The notes under the pieces: model-generated
What the model was told of the DNA's origin: nothing
What the model saw: the letters and a program-made list of their open reading frames with translations, nothing else
Databases searched by the model: none
Source of the DNA: CAIWHR01 sp040007035
GTDB taxonomy: Bacteria > Pseudomonadota > Gammaproteobacteria > Burkholderiales > Casimicrobiaceae
Direction of reading: 5' to 3'
Length of the DNA stretch: 22,024 nt
NCBI GenBank assembly: GCA_040007035.1
Contig: JBDTVU010000050.1
Coordinates: 1-22,024, forward strand
Position numbers and translations under genes: made by a program
Shown here: in pieces, positions 7,493-15,538 of the stretch
Position numbering within the stretch: position 1 is the first letter of the stretch
Layout: the number at the start of each line of letters is the position of its first letter

Positions 7493-9032
7493 GCAGCGAT
7501 CCTCCCGCGGCGGAGCGCCGTGCGAGCAGCGGCGACGTCCGGTAGCGGTCCTCGCCGTAGTGCGCGGCGAGGTGGCCGAGCACGGCGGCGACGCGGTCGA
7601 GCCCGATCGCATCGGCCCAGGCCAGCGGCCCGCGCGGGTAGTTGACGCCTTTCTGCATCGCGAGGTCGACGGCGGCCGGGTCGGCCACGCCCTGCATCAC
7701 CGCGTCGGCGGCCTCGTTCGCAAGCATGGTGACGGTGCGCATCACGGCGAGCCCGGCAACGTCGTCGAGGCGGCTCACCGCAAGCCCGGCCGCCTGCAGC
7801 GTGCCGACCGCGGCGGCATACGCGCCGTCGGCGCAGGTGTCGGCGCGCGCCACCGCGAGTCGCGTCGCCGTCGCGTAGTCGAACGCCAGGTCGAACAAGA
7901 CGAGATCGCGAACGCCGGTCGCCGCGACGCGCGTGGTTGCCGTGCGGCCGTCGGTGGGCGCGAGCCACACGCCGCCGCCGGCGCCCGGCACATGCAGCGC
8001 ACCCGACGGAAATCGTGAATCGGCGCGCGTGCGTTCCAGCGCGGCGCCGGCGCCCGCAAGCCGCTCCGCCAGCACCGCGGCGACGCCGAGTTCGCCGTGG
8101 ACGACGACCTGCTGCGGCCGCGTGCGGGCCGTCTCGGTCGCCGGCTCCGGCTTCACCGTTCCGGATGCATAGTCGAAGAATCCGCGTCCCGATTTGCGGC
8201 CGTGGAAGCCAGCCGCGACGAGCTCCTGCTGCACGACCGACGGCGCATACCGCGGGTCGTGGAAATACGCCTCCCACACGCTGCGGGTCACCGCAAAATT
8301 GACGTCGTGGCCGATGAGGTCCATCAGCTCGAACGGCCCCATCCGGAAGCCGCCGGCCTCGCGCATCACCGCGTCGATGGTCGCCGGATCGGCGGCACGC
8401 TCCGCGAGCAGGCGCAATCCCTCCGCGTAGAACGGCCGTGCGCAGCGGTTGACGATGAACCCCGGCGTCGACGTCGCGTGGACCGGTGTCTTGCCCCACG
8501 CCGCCGCCGTCGCGTGGATCGTGTCGGCGACCTCGCGCGCAGTGGCGAGTCCCGACACCACCTCGACCAGCGGCATCAGCGGCGCCGGGTTGAAGAAGTG
8601 CATGCCGACGATGCGTTGCGGATGTTTCGCACCCGCCGCCAGCGCCGTGATCGAGATCGACGACGTGTTCGACGCGAGGATGCAGTCCGCCGCCACTACG
8701 TTTTCGAGACTCGCCAGCAGCTCGCGCTTCACGGCAAGGTCCTCGACGATCGCCTCGACCACCAGCGCGGCCACGCCAGCGTCGGCAAGCTCGACGGCCG
8801 TCGTGATCCGCGCGAGGGCGGCGTCGGCGTCGGCGGCAGCGAGCTTGCCCTTGGCGACCAGCTTGCCGAGCACGTCGGCGATCGCGCGCTTGCCGGCGTC
8901 CGCCGCACCGACGCGGGTGTCGTGGAGCTGGACCGGATGCCCGTTCTGCGCCGCGATCTGCGCGATGCCCGCGCCCATCGCGCCGGCGCCGATTACGGCA
9001 ACGGTCGAGCCTTTCGGCAGCGCGCGGGCCAT
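7485..9032 (-). CDS. paaH: 3-hydroxyadipyl-CoA dehydrogenase PaaH
   Basis: NAD-dependent 3-hydroxyacyl-CoA dehydrogenase that oxidises 3-hydroxyadipyl-CoA to 3-oxoadipyl-CoA. It has 515 aa, the length of PaaH rather than of the ~285-aa short-chain enzymes. The Rossmann motif VIGAGAMGAGIAQ spans about 14-26, SNTSSISITALA and HFFNPAPLMPLVEVV form the catalytic region, and two copies of the C-terminal 3HCDH domain are present: one around GGFRMGPFELMDLIG and a second around GVNYPRGPLAWADAIG near the end. The ATG at 9032 follows the paaG stop by 14 bases with a GGAG-like ribosome site. It overlaps paaI by eight bases. Confidence 0.94.
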   Translation of the reverse strand: MARALPKGSTVAVIGAGAMGAGIAQIAAQNGHPVQLHDTRVGAADAGKRAIADVLGKLVAKGKLAAADADAALARITTAVELADAGVAALVVEAIVEDLAVKRELLASLENVVAADCILASNTSSISITALAAGAKHPQRIVGMHFFNPAPLMPLVEVVSGLATAREVADTIHATAAAWGKTPVHATSTPGFIVNRCARPFYAEGLRLLAERAADPATIDAVMREAGGFRMGPFELMDLIGHDVNFAVTRSVWEAYFHDPRYAPSVVQQELVAAGFHGRKSGRGFFDYASGTVKPEPATETARTRPQQVVVHGELGVAAVLAERLAGAGAALERTRADSRFPSGALHVPGAGGGVWLAPTDGRTATTRVAATGVRDLVLFDLAFDYATATRLAVARADTCADGAYAAAVGTLQAAGLAVSRLDDVAGLAVMRTVTMLANEAADAVMQGVADPAAVDLAMQKGVNYPRGPLAWADAIGLDRVAAVLGHLAAHYGEDRYRTSPLLARRSAAGGSLHG

Positions 9033-9046
9033 CGGGTCGCGCTCCG

Positions 9047-9838
9047 TCAACGGCCGGTGAACCGCGGCGGCCGCTTGGCGAGGAACGCGGCCACGCCCTC
9101 GCGGTAATCGTCGCTCGCACCGAGCTCGCGCATAAGGTCGCGTTCGAGATCGAGCTGCTGATCCAGCGTGTGCGCAGGGCTCGCGTACAGCGCCTGTTTC
9201 GTCCGTGCAAGGCCGCGCGTGGGCGCCTGCGCAAAATGCGCGAGCAGTTTGTCGGTGACCGCCGGCAGATCCGCGTCGTCGACGCACTGCCAGATCAGGC
9301 CCCATTGCGCGGCCTGCTCGGCGCCGATCTTCTCGCCGAGCAGCGCGACGCCCATCGCCCGGGCGGTGCCCAGGAGGCGCGGCAGCACGTAGGTTCCGCC
9401 GGTGTCCGGGATCAGCCCCAGCTTGCAGAAAGGCTGGATGAAGCTGGCCGACTTCGCCGCGATCACGAGGTCGCAGGCGAGTGCCAGGTTCGCGCCGGCG
9501 CCGGCGGCCACGCCGTTGACCGCGCAGACGACCGGCAACGGAAGCGCACGGAGTGCGAGCACCAGCGGCTTGTAGTTGCGCTCGACCGAGTCGCCGAGAT
9601 CGACCGGTTCCGCCCCCGGCGCAACGGCGCGGTCGGAGAGGTCCTGTCCGGCGCAGAAGCCGCGCCCGGCGCCGGTCAGCAGCAGCACCCGCACCGACGC
9701 GTCGGCGCGCACGCGGCCGAGCGCATCGCGCACCTCGGCGTGCATTGCGTCGTTGAAGCTGTTGAGCCGATCGGGGCGGTTCAGCGTCAGCCGCGCGATG
9801 CCGCCGTCGATGCCGAACAGGAGGTGCTGGTAGCCCAT
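9047..9838 (-). CDS. paaG: 1,2-epoxyphenylacetyl-CoA isomerase PaaG
   Basis: Crotonase-fold isomerase, 263 aa, that turns ring-1,2-epoxyphenylacetyl-CoA into oxepin-CoA and also shifts double bonds later in the pathway. The oxyanion-hole segments GAGRGFCAGQDL (about 56-67) and VNGVAAGAGANLALACD are present, and GLIPDTGGTYVLPR carries Asp145, at the position of the PaaG catalytic Asp. The C-terminal LDQQLDLERD...DYREGVAAFLAKR pattern is close to E. coli PaaG as I remember it and separates it from PaaF. The gene starts seven bases after the paaN stop. It is the only crotonase-family gene visible here. Confidence 0.93.
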   Translation of the reverse strand: MGYQHLLFGIDGGIARLTLNRPDRLNSFNDAMHAEVRDALGRVRADASVRVLLLTGAGRGFCAGQDLSDRAVAPGAEPVDLGDSVERNYKPLVLALRALPLPVVCAVNGVAAGAGANLALACDLVIAAKSASFIQPFCKLGLIPDTGGTYVLPRLLGTARAMGVALLGEKIGAEQAAQWGLIWQCVDDADLPAVTDKLLAHFAQAPTRGLARTKQALYASPAHTLDQQLDLERDLMRELGASDDYREGVAAFLAKRPPRFTGR

Positions 9839-9845
9839 CTGCGCG

Positions 9846-11510
9846 TCAGACGTGCAGCCGGTGCTGGACGACGCGGAAGCGGCTGGCGACGAATGCGGCG
9901 TCGGTCAGCGCGGCGTTGGCCGCCGGATTGGCGCCGGTGCCGTGGTAATCGGAGAACGCCGCCGACTGGTTGACGAACACGCCACCGGTGAGGTTGATCG
10001 ACAACGCGACGCCGGCGTCCTCGGCGACTTCGACCGCGCTGTCGACGACGTCCGGCTTCGTCGAATAGAGCGACAGCGTCAGCGCGCCGTGCTGCTTGAC
10101 CGCCTCGCGGGCGATGGCGAGGCTCTCCGCCGTCGAGCCGGTGGCGATGACGAACGCGATCGGCCCGAACCACTCGGATAGGTACTTGTCGCGATCGGCG
10201 GCGTCGAGCCGGACGATCAACGGCGTGCGGATCGCCGCCTGCGGGAACGCCGGGTGGGCGATGCTCTGGCTGTCGAGAACGATGGGGCCGAGCGTGCGCG
10301 CGCCGTCGATGCGCTTCAGCACGCCGTCGTTCTGCACGGCGCCGAGGATCTCGACCGCGCGCGCGGGATCGCCGAGGAGCTTCTGCACGGCCTCCGCCAG
10401 CGCCGCGGTCACCTGATCGAACGACAGGTGACCCTCAGCGGTGTCGATGCCGTCCTTCGGGATGTAGATGTTCTGCGGCGCCGTGCACATCTGCCCGGTG
10501 TAGAGCGCCAGCGAAAACGCGACGTTGCGCGCGACGGCTTTGAAGTCGGCCGCCGAGTCGACGACGATCTGGTTGACGCCGGCCTTCTCGGTGTACACCT
10601 GCGCCTGTCGCGCGTGCTGTTCCAGCCAGTCGCCGTTGGCGGTGCTGCCGGTGAAGTCGATCAGCTTGACATCGGCCCGCAGCGCGAGCTTCTGCGCGGT
10701 GTCATCGCCGGCCGGATGCGCAACGAGCGTCACCACGTTCGGGTCGAAACCGGCCTCGGCCAGCACCTCGCGGACGATCTTCACGCTGATCGCGAGCGGC
10801 AGGATCGCGCCCGGATGCGGCTTGACGACGACGGCGTTGCCGGTCGCGAGATCGGCGAACAGGCCCGGATAGCCGTTCCACGTCGGAAACGTGCAGCAGC
10901 CGATGACGAGGCCGATGCCGCGCGGGACGATCCGGAACCGCTTCTCCATCTTCAGCGGCTCGTTCTTGCCCTGCGGCTTTTCCCACAGCGCCTTTGCAGG
11001 GATCCGCTTCATCTCGTCCCACGCGTAGGCCACCGCCTCAAGGCCGCGGTCCTGCGCGTGCGGCCCAGCGGCCTGGAACGCCATCATGAACGCCTGGCCC
11101 GTCGTGTGCATCACGGCATTGGCCATCAGGAAGCTCTGCTTGTTGATCCGCGTCAGCGCTTCGAGGCAGACGCCGACCCACGCCTCCGGGCCGGCTTTTG
11201 CCCACGGCGCGCGGGCCTTGTCGATCGCCGCGAACAGCGCGTCGACATCGGCCTTCGGGTATGTGATGCCGAGCGGAAAGCCGTACGGCGAACGCTCGCC
11301 GCCGACGGTGCCGGCGGTGCCGGGCTGGTCGAGCGCGAACGGCTTGTCGACAAGAGCGTCGAAGGCGGCCTTGCCCGCCTCCGCCGCGCCTTCGCCGTAG
11401 ACCTTCGGGCTCGCGGACTCGGGGAACGCGCTCCAGTAGCCGCGCTCAGTGATGGCCTGCAGCGCACGGTCGAGCGTCGCGCGATGGCGTTCGAAGAAGG
11501 GGTGCGGCAC
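9846..11510 (-). CDS. paaN: PaaN-type 3-oxo-5,6-dehydrosuberyl-CoA semialdehyde dehydrogenase
   Basis: Aldehyde dehydrogenase of 554 aa that should oxidise the semialdehyde made on ring opening of oxepin-CoA. It fits the PaaN family (about 550 aa) rather than the ~680-aa E. coli PaaZ, because the C-terminal MaoC-like hydratase domain that opens the ring is absent. The cofactor segment is VIGCCTFPTWNGYPGLFADL with NAVVVKPHP; the candidate catalytic Cys is Cys342 in YTGQMCTAPQN and the candidate Glu is Glu308 in YTEKAGVNQ. The start is GTG at 11510, supported by GAGGAG at 11518-11523 with a seven-base spacer. It follows paaE by 75 bases and precedes paaG by seven. Confidence 0.93.
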   Translation of the reverse strand: MPHPFFERHRATLDRALQAITERGYWSAFPESASPKVYGEGAAEAGKAAFDALVDKPFALDQPGTAGTVGGERSPYGFPLGITYPKADVDALFAAIDKARAPWAKAGPEAWVGVCLEALTRINKQSFLMANAVMHTTGQAFMMAFQAAGPHAQDRGLEAVAYAWDEMKRIPAKALWEKPQGKNEPLKMEKRFRIVPRGIGLVIGCCTFPTWNGYPGLFADLATGNAVVVKPHPGAILPLAISVKIVREVLAEAGFDPNVVTLVAHPAGDDTAQKLALRADVKLIDFTGSTANGDWLEQHARQAQVYTEKAGVNQIVVDSAADFKAVARNVAFSLALYTGQMCTAPQNIYIPKDGIDTAEGHLSFDQVTAALAEAVQKLLGDPARAVEILGAVQNDGVLKRIDGARTLGPIVLDSQSIAHPAFPQAAIRTPLIVRLDAADRDKYLSEWFGPIAFVIATGSTAESLAIAREAVKQHGALTLSLYSTKPDVVDSAVEVAEDAGVALSINLTGGVFVNQSAAFSDYHGTGANPAANAALTDAAFVASRFRVVQHRLHV

Positions 11511-11517
11511 GGGCAGG

Positions 11518-11523
11518 CTCCTC
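11518..11523 (-). promoter_or_regulatory. Ribosome binding site deciding the paaN GTG start
   Basis: GAGGAG on the minus strand, seven bases before GTG 11510. The encoded N-terminus MPHPFFERHRATLDRALQAI fits the beginning of PaaN proteins. Confidence 0.65.
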
Positions 11524-11585
11524 GGCGATTCGTTATCGGTGAAACTCTAGCATGCGGGGGCGTGCCCGACTGCAGTCAACGGCGC

Positions 11586-12662
11586 TCAGGCAGTCTGGTC
11601 ATAATCGACAGTGACCTTGTCGGTGACGCAATAGCTCTGGCAGGTCAGCACGAACCCGCGAGCGACCTCGTAATCTTCGAGCGCGAAGTTGGCGTCCATG
11701 TCGACCTCGCCCATCGTCAGCTTCGCGCGGCAGGTCGAGCAGACGCCACCCTTGCACGAGTACGGCAATTCGATGCCGGCCCTGAGTCCCGCTTCGAGGA
11801 TGCTCTCGGTCCCCTTCTCCAGCACGAACGCCCTCGTCGCGCCGTCGAGCACGACGGTGACCTCGCATTCGGTGTGGCCGGGCACCGGTGCCTGATGCAC
11901 CCTGTGCTCGTGCTTCGGGATGCTGGTGGCGAAGCGCTCGATCCGCACCTTCGCATCGGGCACGCCGCGCGCCTTGAGCGCCGCGGCGACCGCCTCCATC
12001 ATTCCCTCGGGGCCGCAGACGAACACCGCGTCCACGCCGGCGACGTCGACCCAGTGCGCGAGCAGCGCCTCGGCCTTCGTCCGGTCGATCCGCCCGTGAA
12101 GAAGGTCGATGTCCTGCGCCTCGCGCGACAGCACGTGGACGAGGTTGAACCGGGTCAGATGGACGTCCTTCAGCGCCGCGAGCTCCTCCTTGAACATCAC
12201 GGTGCCCGACGCGCGGTTGCCGTAGAACAGCGTGAATTCGCTCTTCGGCTCGGCTTTGAGCGTAGTCCCGACGATCGACAGCAGCGGCGTGATCCCGCTG
12301 CCGGCGGCGAAGCCGACGTAGTGCTTGCGCTTTCCGGCGTCGAGCGCGACGTTGAAGTGTCCGAGCGGCGGCATCACGTCGACGGTGTCGCCGGCTTTCA
12401 GCGTCTCGTTCGCCCAGGTCGAGAACACGCCGCCCGGATTGCGCTTGACGGCGATCCGCAGCCGGCCGTCCTGCACCGCCGAGCAGATCGAGTACGAGCG
12501 GCGGACGTCCTCGCCGCCGATCGTCGCCCGCAGCGTCAGGTGCTGGCCCTGCTGGAAACGGTAGAGGTCGGCGAGTTCCGGCGGGACCGCGAACGTGATC
12601 GCGACGGCGTCGCGCGTCTCGCGGTCGAGGCGGGCGACGGACAGCGCGTGGAATTTGCTCAT
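11586..12662 (-). CDS. paaE: Phenylacetyl-CoA epoxidase reductase PaaE
   Basis: NAD(P)H:acceptor reductase that passes electrons to the PaaA diiron centre. Its 358 aa matches the family. The N-terminal FAD-binding part has RRSYSICS (about 53-60), the nucleotide-binding part has GFAAGSGITPLLSI and VFVCGPEGMM, and the C-terminal plant-type [2Fe-2S] ferredoxin domain has Cys303, Cys308, Cys311 and Cys341. The ATG at 12662 gives the normal N-terminus MSKFHALSVA; I see no strong ribosome site in front of it. The frame stays open upstream, but that part overlaps non-coding sequence. It is separated from paaD by 95 bases, the widest gap among the paaA-E genes. Confidence 0.95.
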   Translation of the reverse strand: MSKFHALSVARLDRETRDAVAITFAVPPELADLYRFQQGQHLTLRATIGGEDVRRSYSICSAVQDGRLRIAVKRNPGGVFSTWANETLKAGDTVDVMPPLGHFNVALDAGKRKHYVGFAAGSGITPLLSIVGTTLKAEPKSEFTLFYGNRASGTVMFKEELAALKDVHLTRFNLVHVLSREAQDIDLLHGRIDRTKAEALLAHWVDVAGVDAVFVCGPEGMMEAVAAALKARGVPDAKVRIERFATSIPKHEHRVHQAPVPGHTECEVTVVLDGATRAFVLEKGTESILEAGLRAGIELPYSCKGGVCSTCRAKLTMGEVDMDANFALEDYEVARGFVLTCQSYCVTDKVTVDYDQTA

Positions 12663-12757
12663 GGTCGTGAATGCTTTCGGCGTGCGGGGCGGCGCTGCGG
12701 AAAAGGTCGGCGGCCGTGTCGTCACGTCGCCGGCCGTCTCCCGCACGGGAGGATCGG

Positions 12758-13351
12758 TCAGTGGGGCTTGAAATAGTCGAACGGTTCGAGGCAGTCGGCG
12801 CAGCGGTAATGCGCCTTGCACGCGGTCGAGCCGAACTGCGACACCAGCGTCGTCTGCGCCGATCCACACCGCGGGCACGGCACGACGACGGCGGTCCTGC
12901 GCAGCGGGCTGATGCCGCTGACGTCGACGCGCGCGGCGCCGACCTCGGCGTCGGCCCCCGCCGGCGGCGCGATCCCGTACTCGCGCAGCTTGCGCCTCGC
13001 GCCGGGCACGATCCAGTCAGTCGTCCACGCCGGCGAAAGCTTCGTCTCCAGCCGGACATGCACGACGCCGAGCACCGTCAGCGCGTCGCGGATGCCATTC
13101 ATGATCAGTTCGGTCGCCGGGCAACCCGAGTACGTCGGCGTCACCCGGACGACCAGCGTCGCCGGGTCGGCATGGTCCCACTCGACGCCGCGGACGATGC
13201 CGAGCTCGACGACCGACACGACGGGAATCTCGGGATCGGGCACCGCGTCGAGCGCGTGCCAGACGGCTTCGAGCGACGGCCTTGGCGCCACGCGTGCGGC
13301 GGCGGCCGCAGCGGCGGCGGCCATGATCGCGGCCTGCTCCGGCGTCACCAT
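12758..13351 (-). CDS. paaD: Phenylacetyl-CoA epoxidase assembly protein PaaD
   Basis: Accessory protein of the PaaABCE epoxidase, related to the MIP18/DUF59 iron-sulfur assembly family. It has 197 aa with the ATG at 13351, one base after the paaC stop. The conserved DPEIPVVSVVELGIVRGV segment and PTYSGCPATELIMNGIRDAL are present. A zinc-ribbon-like C-terminus carries Cys159, 162, 178, 184 and 187 and ends in EPFDYFKPH, as in E. coli PaaD. The N-terminus is about 30 residues longer than E. coli PaaD and includes a run of nine alanines (11-19). An internal ATG just before this run (residue 10) is an alternative start. Confidence 0.93.
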   Translation of the reverse strand: MVTPEQAAIMAAAAAAAAARVAPRPSLEAVWHALDAVPDPEIPVVSVVELGIVRGVEWDHADPATLVVRVTPTYSGCPATELIMNGIRDALTVLGVVHVRLETKLSPAWTTDWIVPGARRKLREYGIAPPAGADAEVGAARVDVSGISPLRRTAVVVPCPRCGSAQTTLVSQFGSTACKAHYRCADCLEPFDYFKPH

Positions 13352-13352
13352 C

Positions 13353-14147
13353 TCACCATTGCGCGTTCGGATAAGCGCGCTGCAGGAACTGCATCTCGGC
13401 GAGCAGATGCCCGAGGTGCTCGGTGTGGATGCCCTGCCGGCCGCCACGGCTTCGTCCGCCCTGCATGAACCCCGCCGCCGGCACCTTCAGCGTCGCCTCG
13501 CCGAACACCGCCTCTACGTGACCGCGCCACGGCACTTCCAGCGCGCGCGCATCGGCGGCAACGCCGGCCTCGACCAGCGCCAGATCTGTCGCGTCCACCA
13601 TGAACATCTCGCCGGTGTACATCCACAGCTCGTCGACGGCCGCCTGCATCCGCGCGTGCGAATCGGCGGTGCCGTCACCCAACCGGATCACCCAGTCGCC
13701 GGAGCGCTCGACGTGGTAGGCGACCTCCTTCGCGCCCTTCGCCGCGATCTCGGCGATCCGCGCATCGGACGACGACGCCAGCGCGCGCAGCAGCAGCAGG
13801 TGCCACGCGTCGAAAAGGAACTGGCGGGCCGTGGTGTCGGCGTAGCTGCCGTTCGGCTGCTCGACCAGCAGCAGATTGCGGAAGCCTCCGGCATCGCGGA
13901 GGTAGGCGAGTTGATCCTCGTCGCGGCCGCGGACCGCGTAGCGACCCTCGACCTCGCCGGCGTAAGAGAGCCACAGGCGCGCCTGGCCGAGGAGGTCGAG
14001 GCCGACGTTGGTCATCGCCATGTCCTCCTCGATGATCGGGCCCTTGCCGACCCACTCGCCGAGGCGCTGCGCGAGCACCAGCGGCGAGTCGCCGAGGCGC
14101 AGCAGGTAATCGAACAGTTGCCGCTCGCGCTCCATGCCGGTGCCCAT
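13353..14147 (-). CDS. paaC: Phenylacetyl-CoA epoxidase structural subunit PaaC
   Basis: Non-catalytic ferritin-like partner of PaaA in the epoxidase core, 264 aa. The family marks are RLGDSPLVLAQRLGEW, PIIEEDMAMTNVGLDLLGQA (about 37-56), RQFLFDAWHLLLL, the KEVAYHVERSGDWVIRLGDG segment and a C-terminal GIHTEHLGHLLAEMQFLQR. PaaC keeps the helical bundle of PaaA but not its full iron-binding set. The ATG at 14147 lies one base after the paaB stop; the ATG four codons in (MERERQ) is an equally possible start. Confidence 0.94.
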   Translation of the reverse strand: MGTGMERERQLFDYLLRLGDSPLVLAQRLGEWVGKGPIIEEDMAMTNVGLDLLGQARLWLSYAGEVEGRYAVRGRDEDQLAYLRDAGGFRNLLLVEQPNGSYADTTARQFLFDAWHLLLLRALASSSDARIAEIAAKGAKEVAYHVERSGDWVIRLGDGTADSHARMQAAVDELWMYTGEMFMVDATDLALVEAGVAADARALEVPWRGHVEAVFGEATLKVPAAGFMQGGRSRGGRQGIHTEHLGHLLAEMQFLQRAYPNAQW

Positions 14148-14148
14148 G

Positions 14149-14433
14149 TCAGAGATGCTTCACTTCTTCGGGCATCGGGAAGAACGTCGGATGCCGGTAG
14201 ACCTTGCTGTTGGCCGGCTCAAACAGCGCCTCCTTGTCCCCCGGCGCCGAGGCGACGATGTCGGCCGAGCGGACGACCCAGATCGACACGCCCTCGTTGC
14301 GGCGGGTGTAGACGTCGCGCGCGCTCTTCACCGCGAGCTCCGCGTCCGGCGCGTGCAGGCTGCCAACGTGCTTGTGCGCGAGCCCGTGCTGCGATCGGAT
14401 GAAGACTTCCCACAGCGGCCATTCGTTGCTCAT
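14149..14433 (-). CDS. paaB: Phenylacetyl-CoA epoxidase subunit PaaB
   Basis: Small subunit of 94 aa that bridges PaaAC heterodimers in the epoxidase. The sequence begins MSNEWPLWEVFIRSQHGLAH, the expected PaaB N-terminus, and has LHAPDAELAVKSARDVYTRR and a C-terminal YRHPTFFPMPEEVKHL. The ATG at 14433 is preceded by GAGGAG. It follows the paaA stop by ten bases and abuts paaC. Confidence 0.95.
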   Translation of the reverse strand: MSNEWPLWEVFIRSQHGLAHKHVGSLHAPDAELAVKSARDVYTRRNEGVSIWVVRSADIVASAPGDKEALFEPANSKVYRHPTFFPMPEEVKHL

Positions 14434-14443
14434 CGCTCTCTCC

Positions 14444-15430
14444 TCACGCCGCCTTCTTCCGGACGTGCTTCTCCGCGTGCGCCATCGCCGCGTCGCGGAC
14501 CCACGCACCGTCTTCCCACGCCTTCACCCGCGTCGCCAGCCGGTCACGGTTGCACGGCCCGTTGCCCTTGACCACTTCCATGAACTCGGTCCAGTCGATC
14601 GCGCCGAAGTCGTAGTGGCCTCGCTCGGCGTTCCACTCGAGGTCCGGATCGGGCATCGTGATGCCGAGATAGTCGGCCTGCGGCACCGTCTGGTCGACGA
14701 AGCGCTGGCGCAATTCGTCATTGGACAGGATCTTGATCTTCCACGCCGCCGACTGCGCGCTGTGCACGCTCTCGGCGTCCGGCGGCCCGAACATCATCAG
14801 CGACGGCCACCACCAGCGGTTCAGCGCGTCCTGCGCCATCGCCTTCTGTTCCGCCGTGCCGCGCGACAGCGACAGCATGATGTCGTAGCCCTGCCGCTGA
14901 TGGAACGACTCTTCCTTGCAGATGCGGACCATCGCCCGCGCGTACGGGCCGAACGAGCACCGGCACAGCGGGATCTGGTTCATGATCGCCGCGCCGTCGA
15001 CCAGCCAGCCGATGGCGCCGATGTCGGCCCAGGTGAGCGTGGGGTAGTTGAAGATCGACGAGTACTTGGCGCGGCCGGCGTGCAGGTCGGCCACCATCTG
15101 GTCGCGCGAGATGCCGAGCGTTTCCGCCGCCGAGTACAGGTAGAGGCCGTGGCCGCCCTCGTCCTGGACCTTCGCCATCAGGATCGCCTTGCGCTTCAGC
15201 GACGGCGCGCGGGTGACCCAGTTGCCCTCCGGCAGCATGCCGACGATCTCCGAGTGCGCGTGCTGCGACATCTGCCGGATCAGCGTCTTCCGGTAGGCCT
15301 CCGGCATCCAGTCCTTCGGCTCAACCTTGACGTCGGCGTCGAGCCGCGCCTGGAACGCGCGCTCGTCGGCCGTCATCTCGGCCGCGCCCTTCACCGCCTT
15401 CACGCCGGTGTCGACCATCTGTGCGTACAT
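14444..15430 (-). CDS. paaA: Phenylacetyl-CoA epoxidase catalytic subunit PaaA
   Basis: Diiron oxygenase subunit that epoxidises the aromatic ring of phenylacetyl-CoA with O2. It has 328 aa, close to the E. coli length. Candidate iron ligands of the ferritin-like fold are visible: Glu61 (SEIVG), Glu91 and His94 (DEGGHG), Asp145 (VDGAAIM), and Glu174 and His177 (CKEESFHQRQG). NRWWWPSLMMFGPPD and the C-terminal FGAIDWTEFMEVVKGNGPCN are family-typical. The ATG at 15430 has GGAGGAG just upstream. It is the first gene of the long minus-strand directon and is driven by the promoter region at 15501-15548. Confidence 0.96.
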   Translation of the reverse strand: MYAQMVDTGVKAVKGAAEMTADERAFQARLDADVKVEPKDWMPEAYRKTLIRQMSQHAHSEIVGMLPEGNWVTRAPSLKRKAILMAKVQDEGGHGLYLYSAAETLGISRDQMVADLHAGRAKYSSIFNYPTLTWADIGAIGWLVDGAAIMNQIPLCRCSFGPYARAMVRICKEESFHQRQGYDIMLSLSRGTAEQKAMAQDALNRWWWPSLMMFGPPDAESVHSAQSAAWKIKILSNDELRQRFVDQTVPQADYLGITMPDPDLEWNAERGHYDFGAIDWTEFMEVVKGNGPCNRDRLATRVKAWEDGAWVRDAAMAHAEKHVRKKAA

Positions 15431-15508
15431 CGCGCTCCTCCGCCCGGGTGCATCGTCCGCGGGCCGTGACGATCAATGGTACCCCCCCGTCTGCCCACCC
15501 GTTCGTAA

Positions 15509-15538
15509 ATGATACAGGTTACGTTTGTTCGGTGTAAA
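15509..15538 (-). promoter_or_regulatory. Sigma-70-like promoter of the paa directon
   Basis: On the minus strand the -35 element is TTTACA (15538-15533, five of six to consensus) and the -10 is TATCAT (15514-15509, five of six), with an 18-base spacer. Transcription would start near 15502, leaving about 70 bases of leader before paaA. No comparably good promoter appears in the gaps downstream, consistent with a long transcript. Confidence 0.6.

Noticed and set aside
10254..12776. 840-codon plus-strand open frame opposite paaN and paaE
   Set aside because: It crosses the ends of two clearly real genes and the gaps next to them and shows no recognisable domain.
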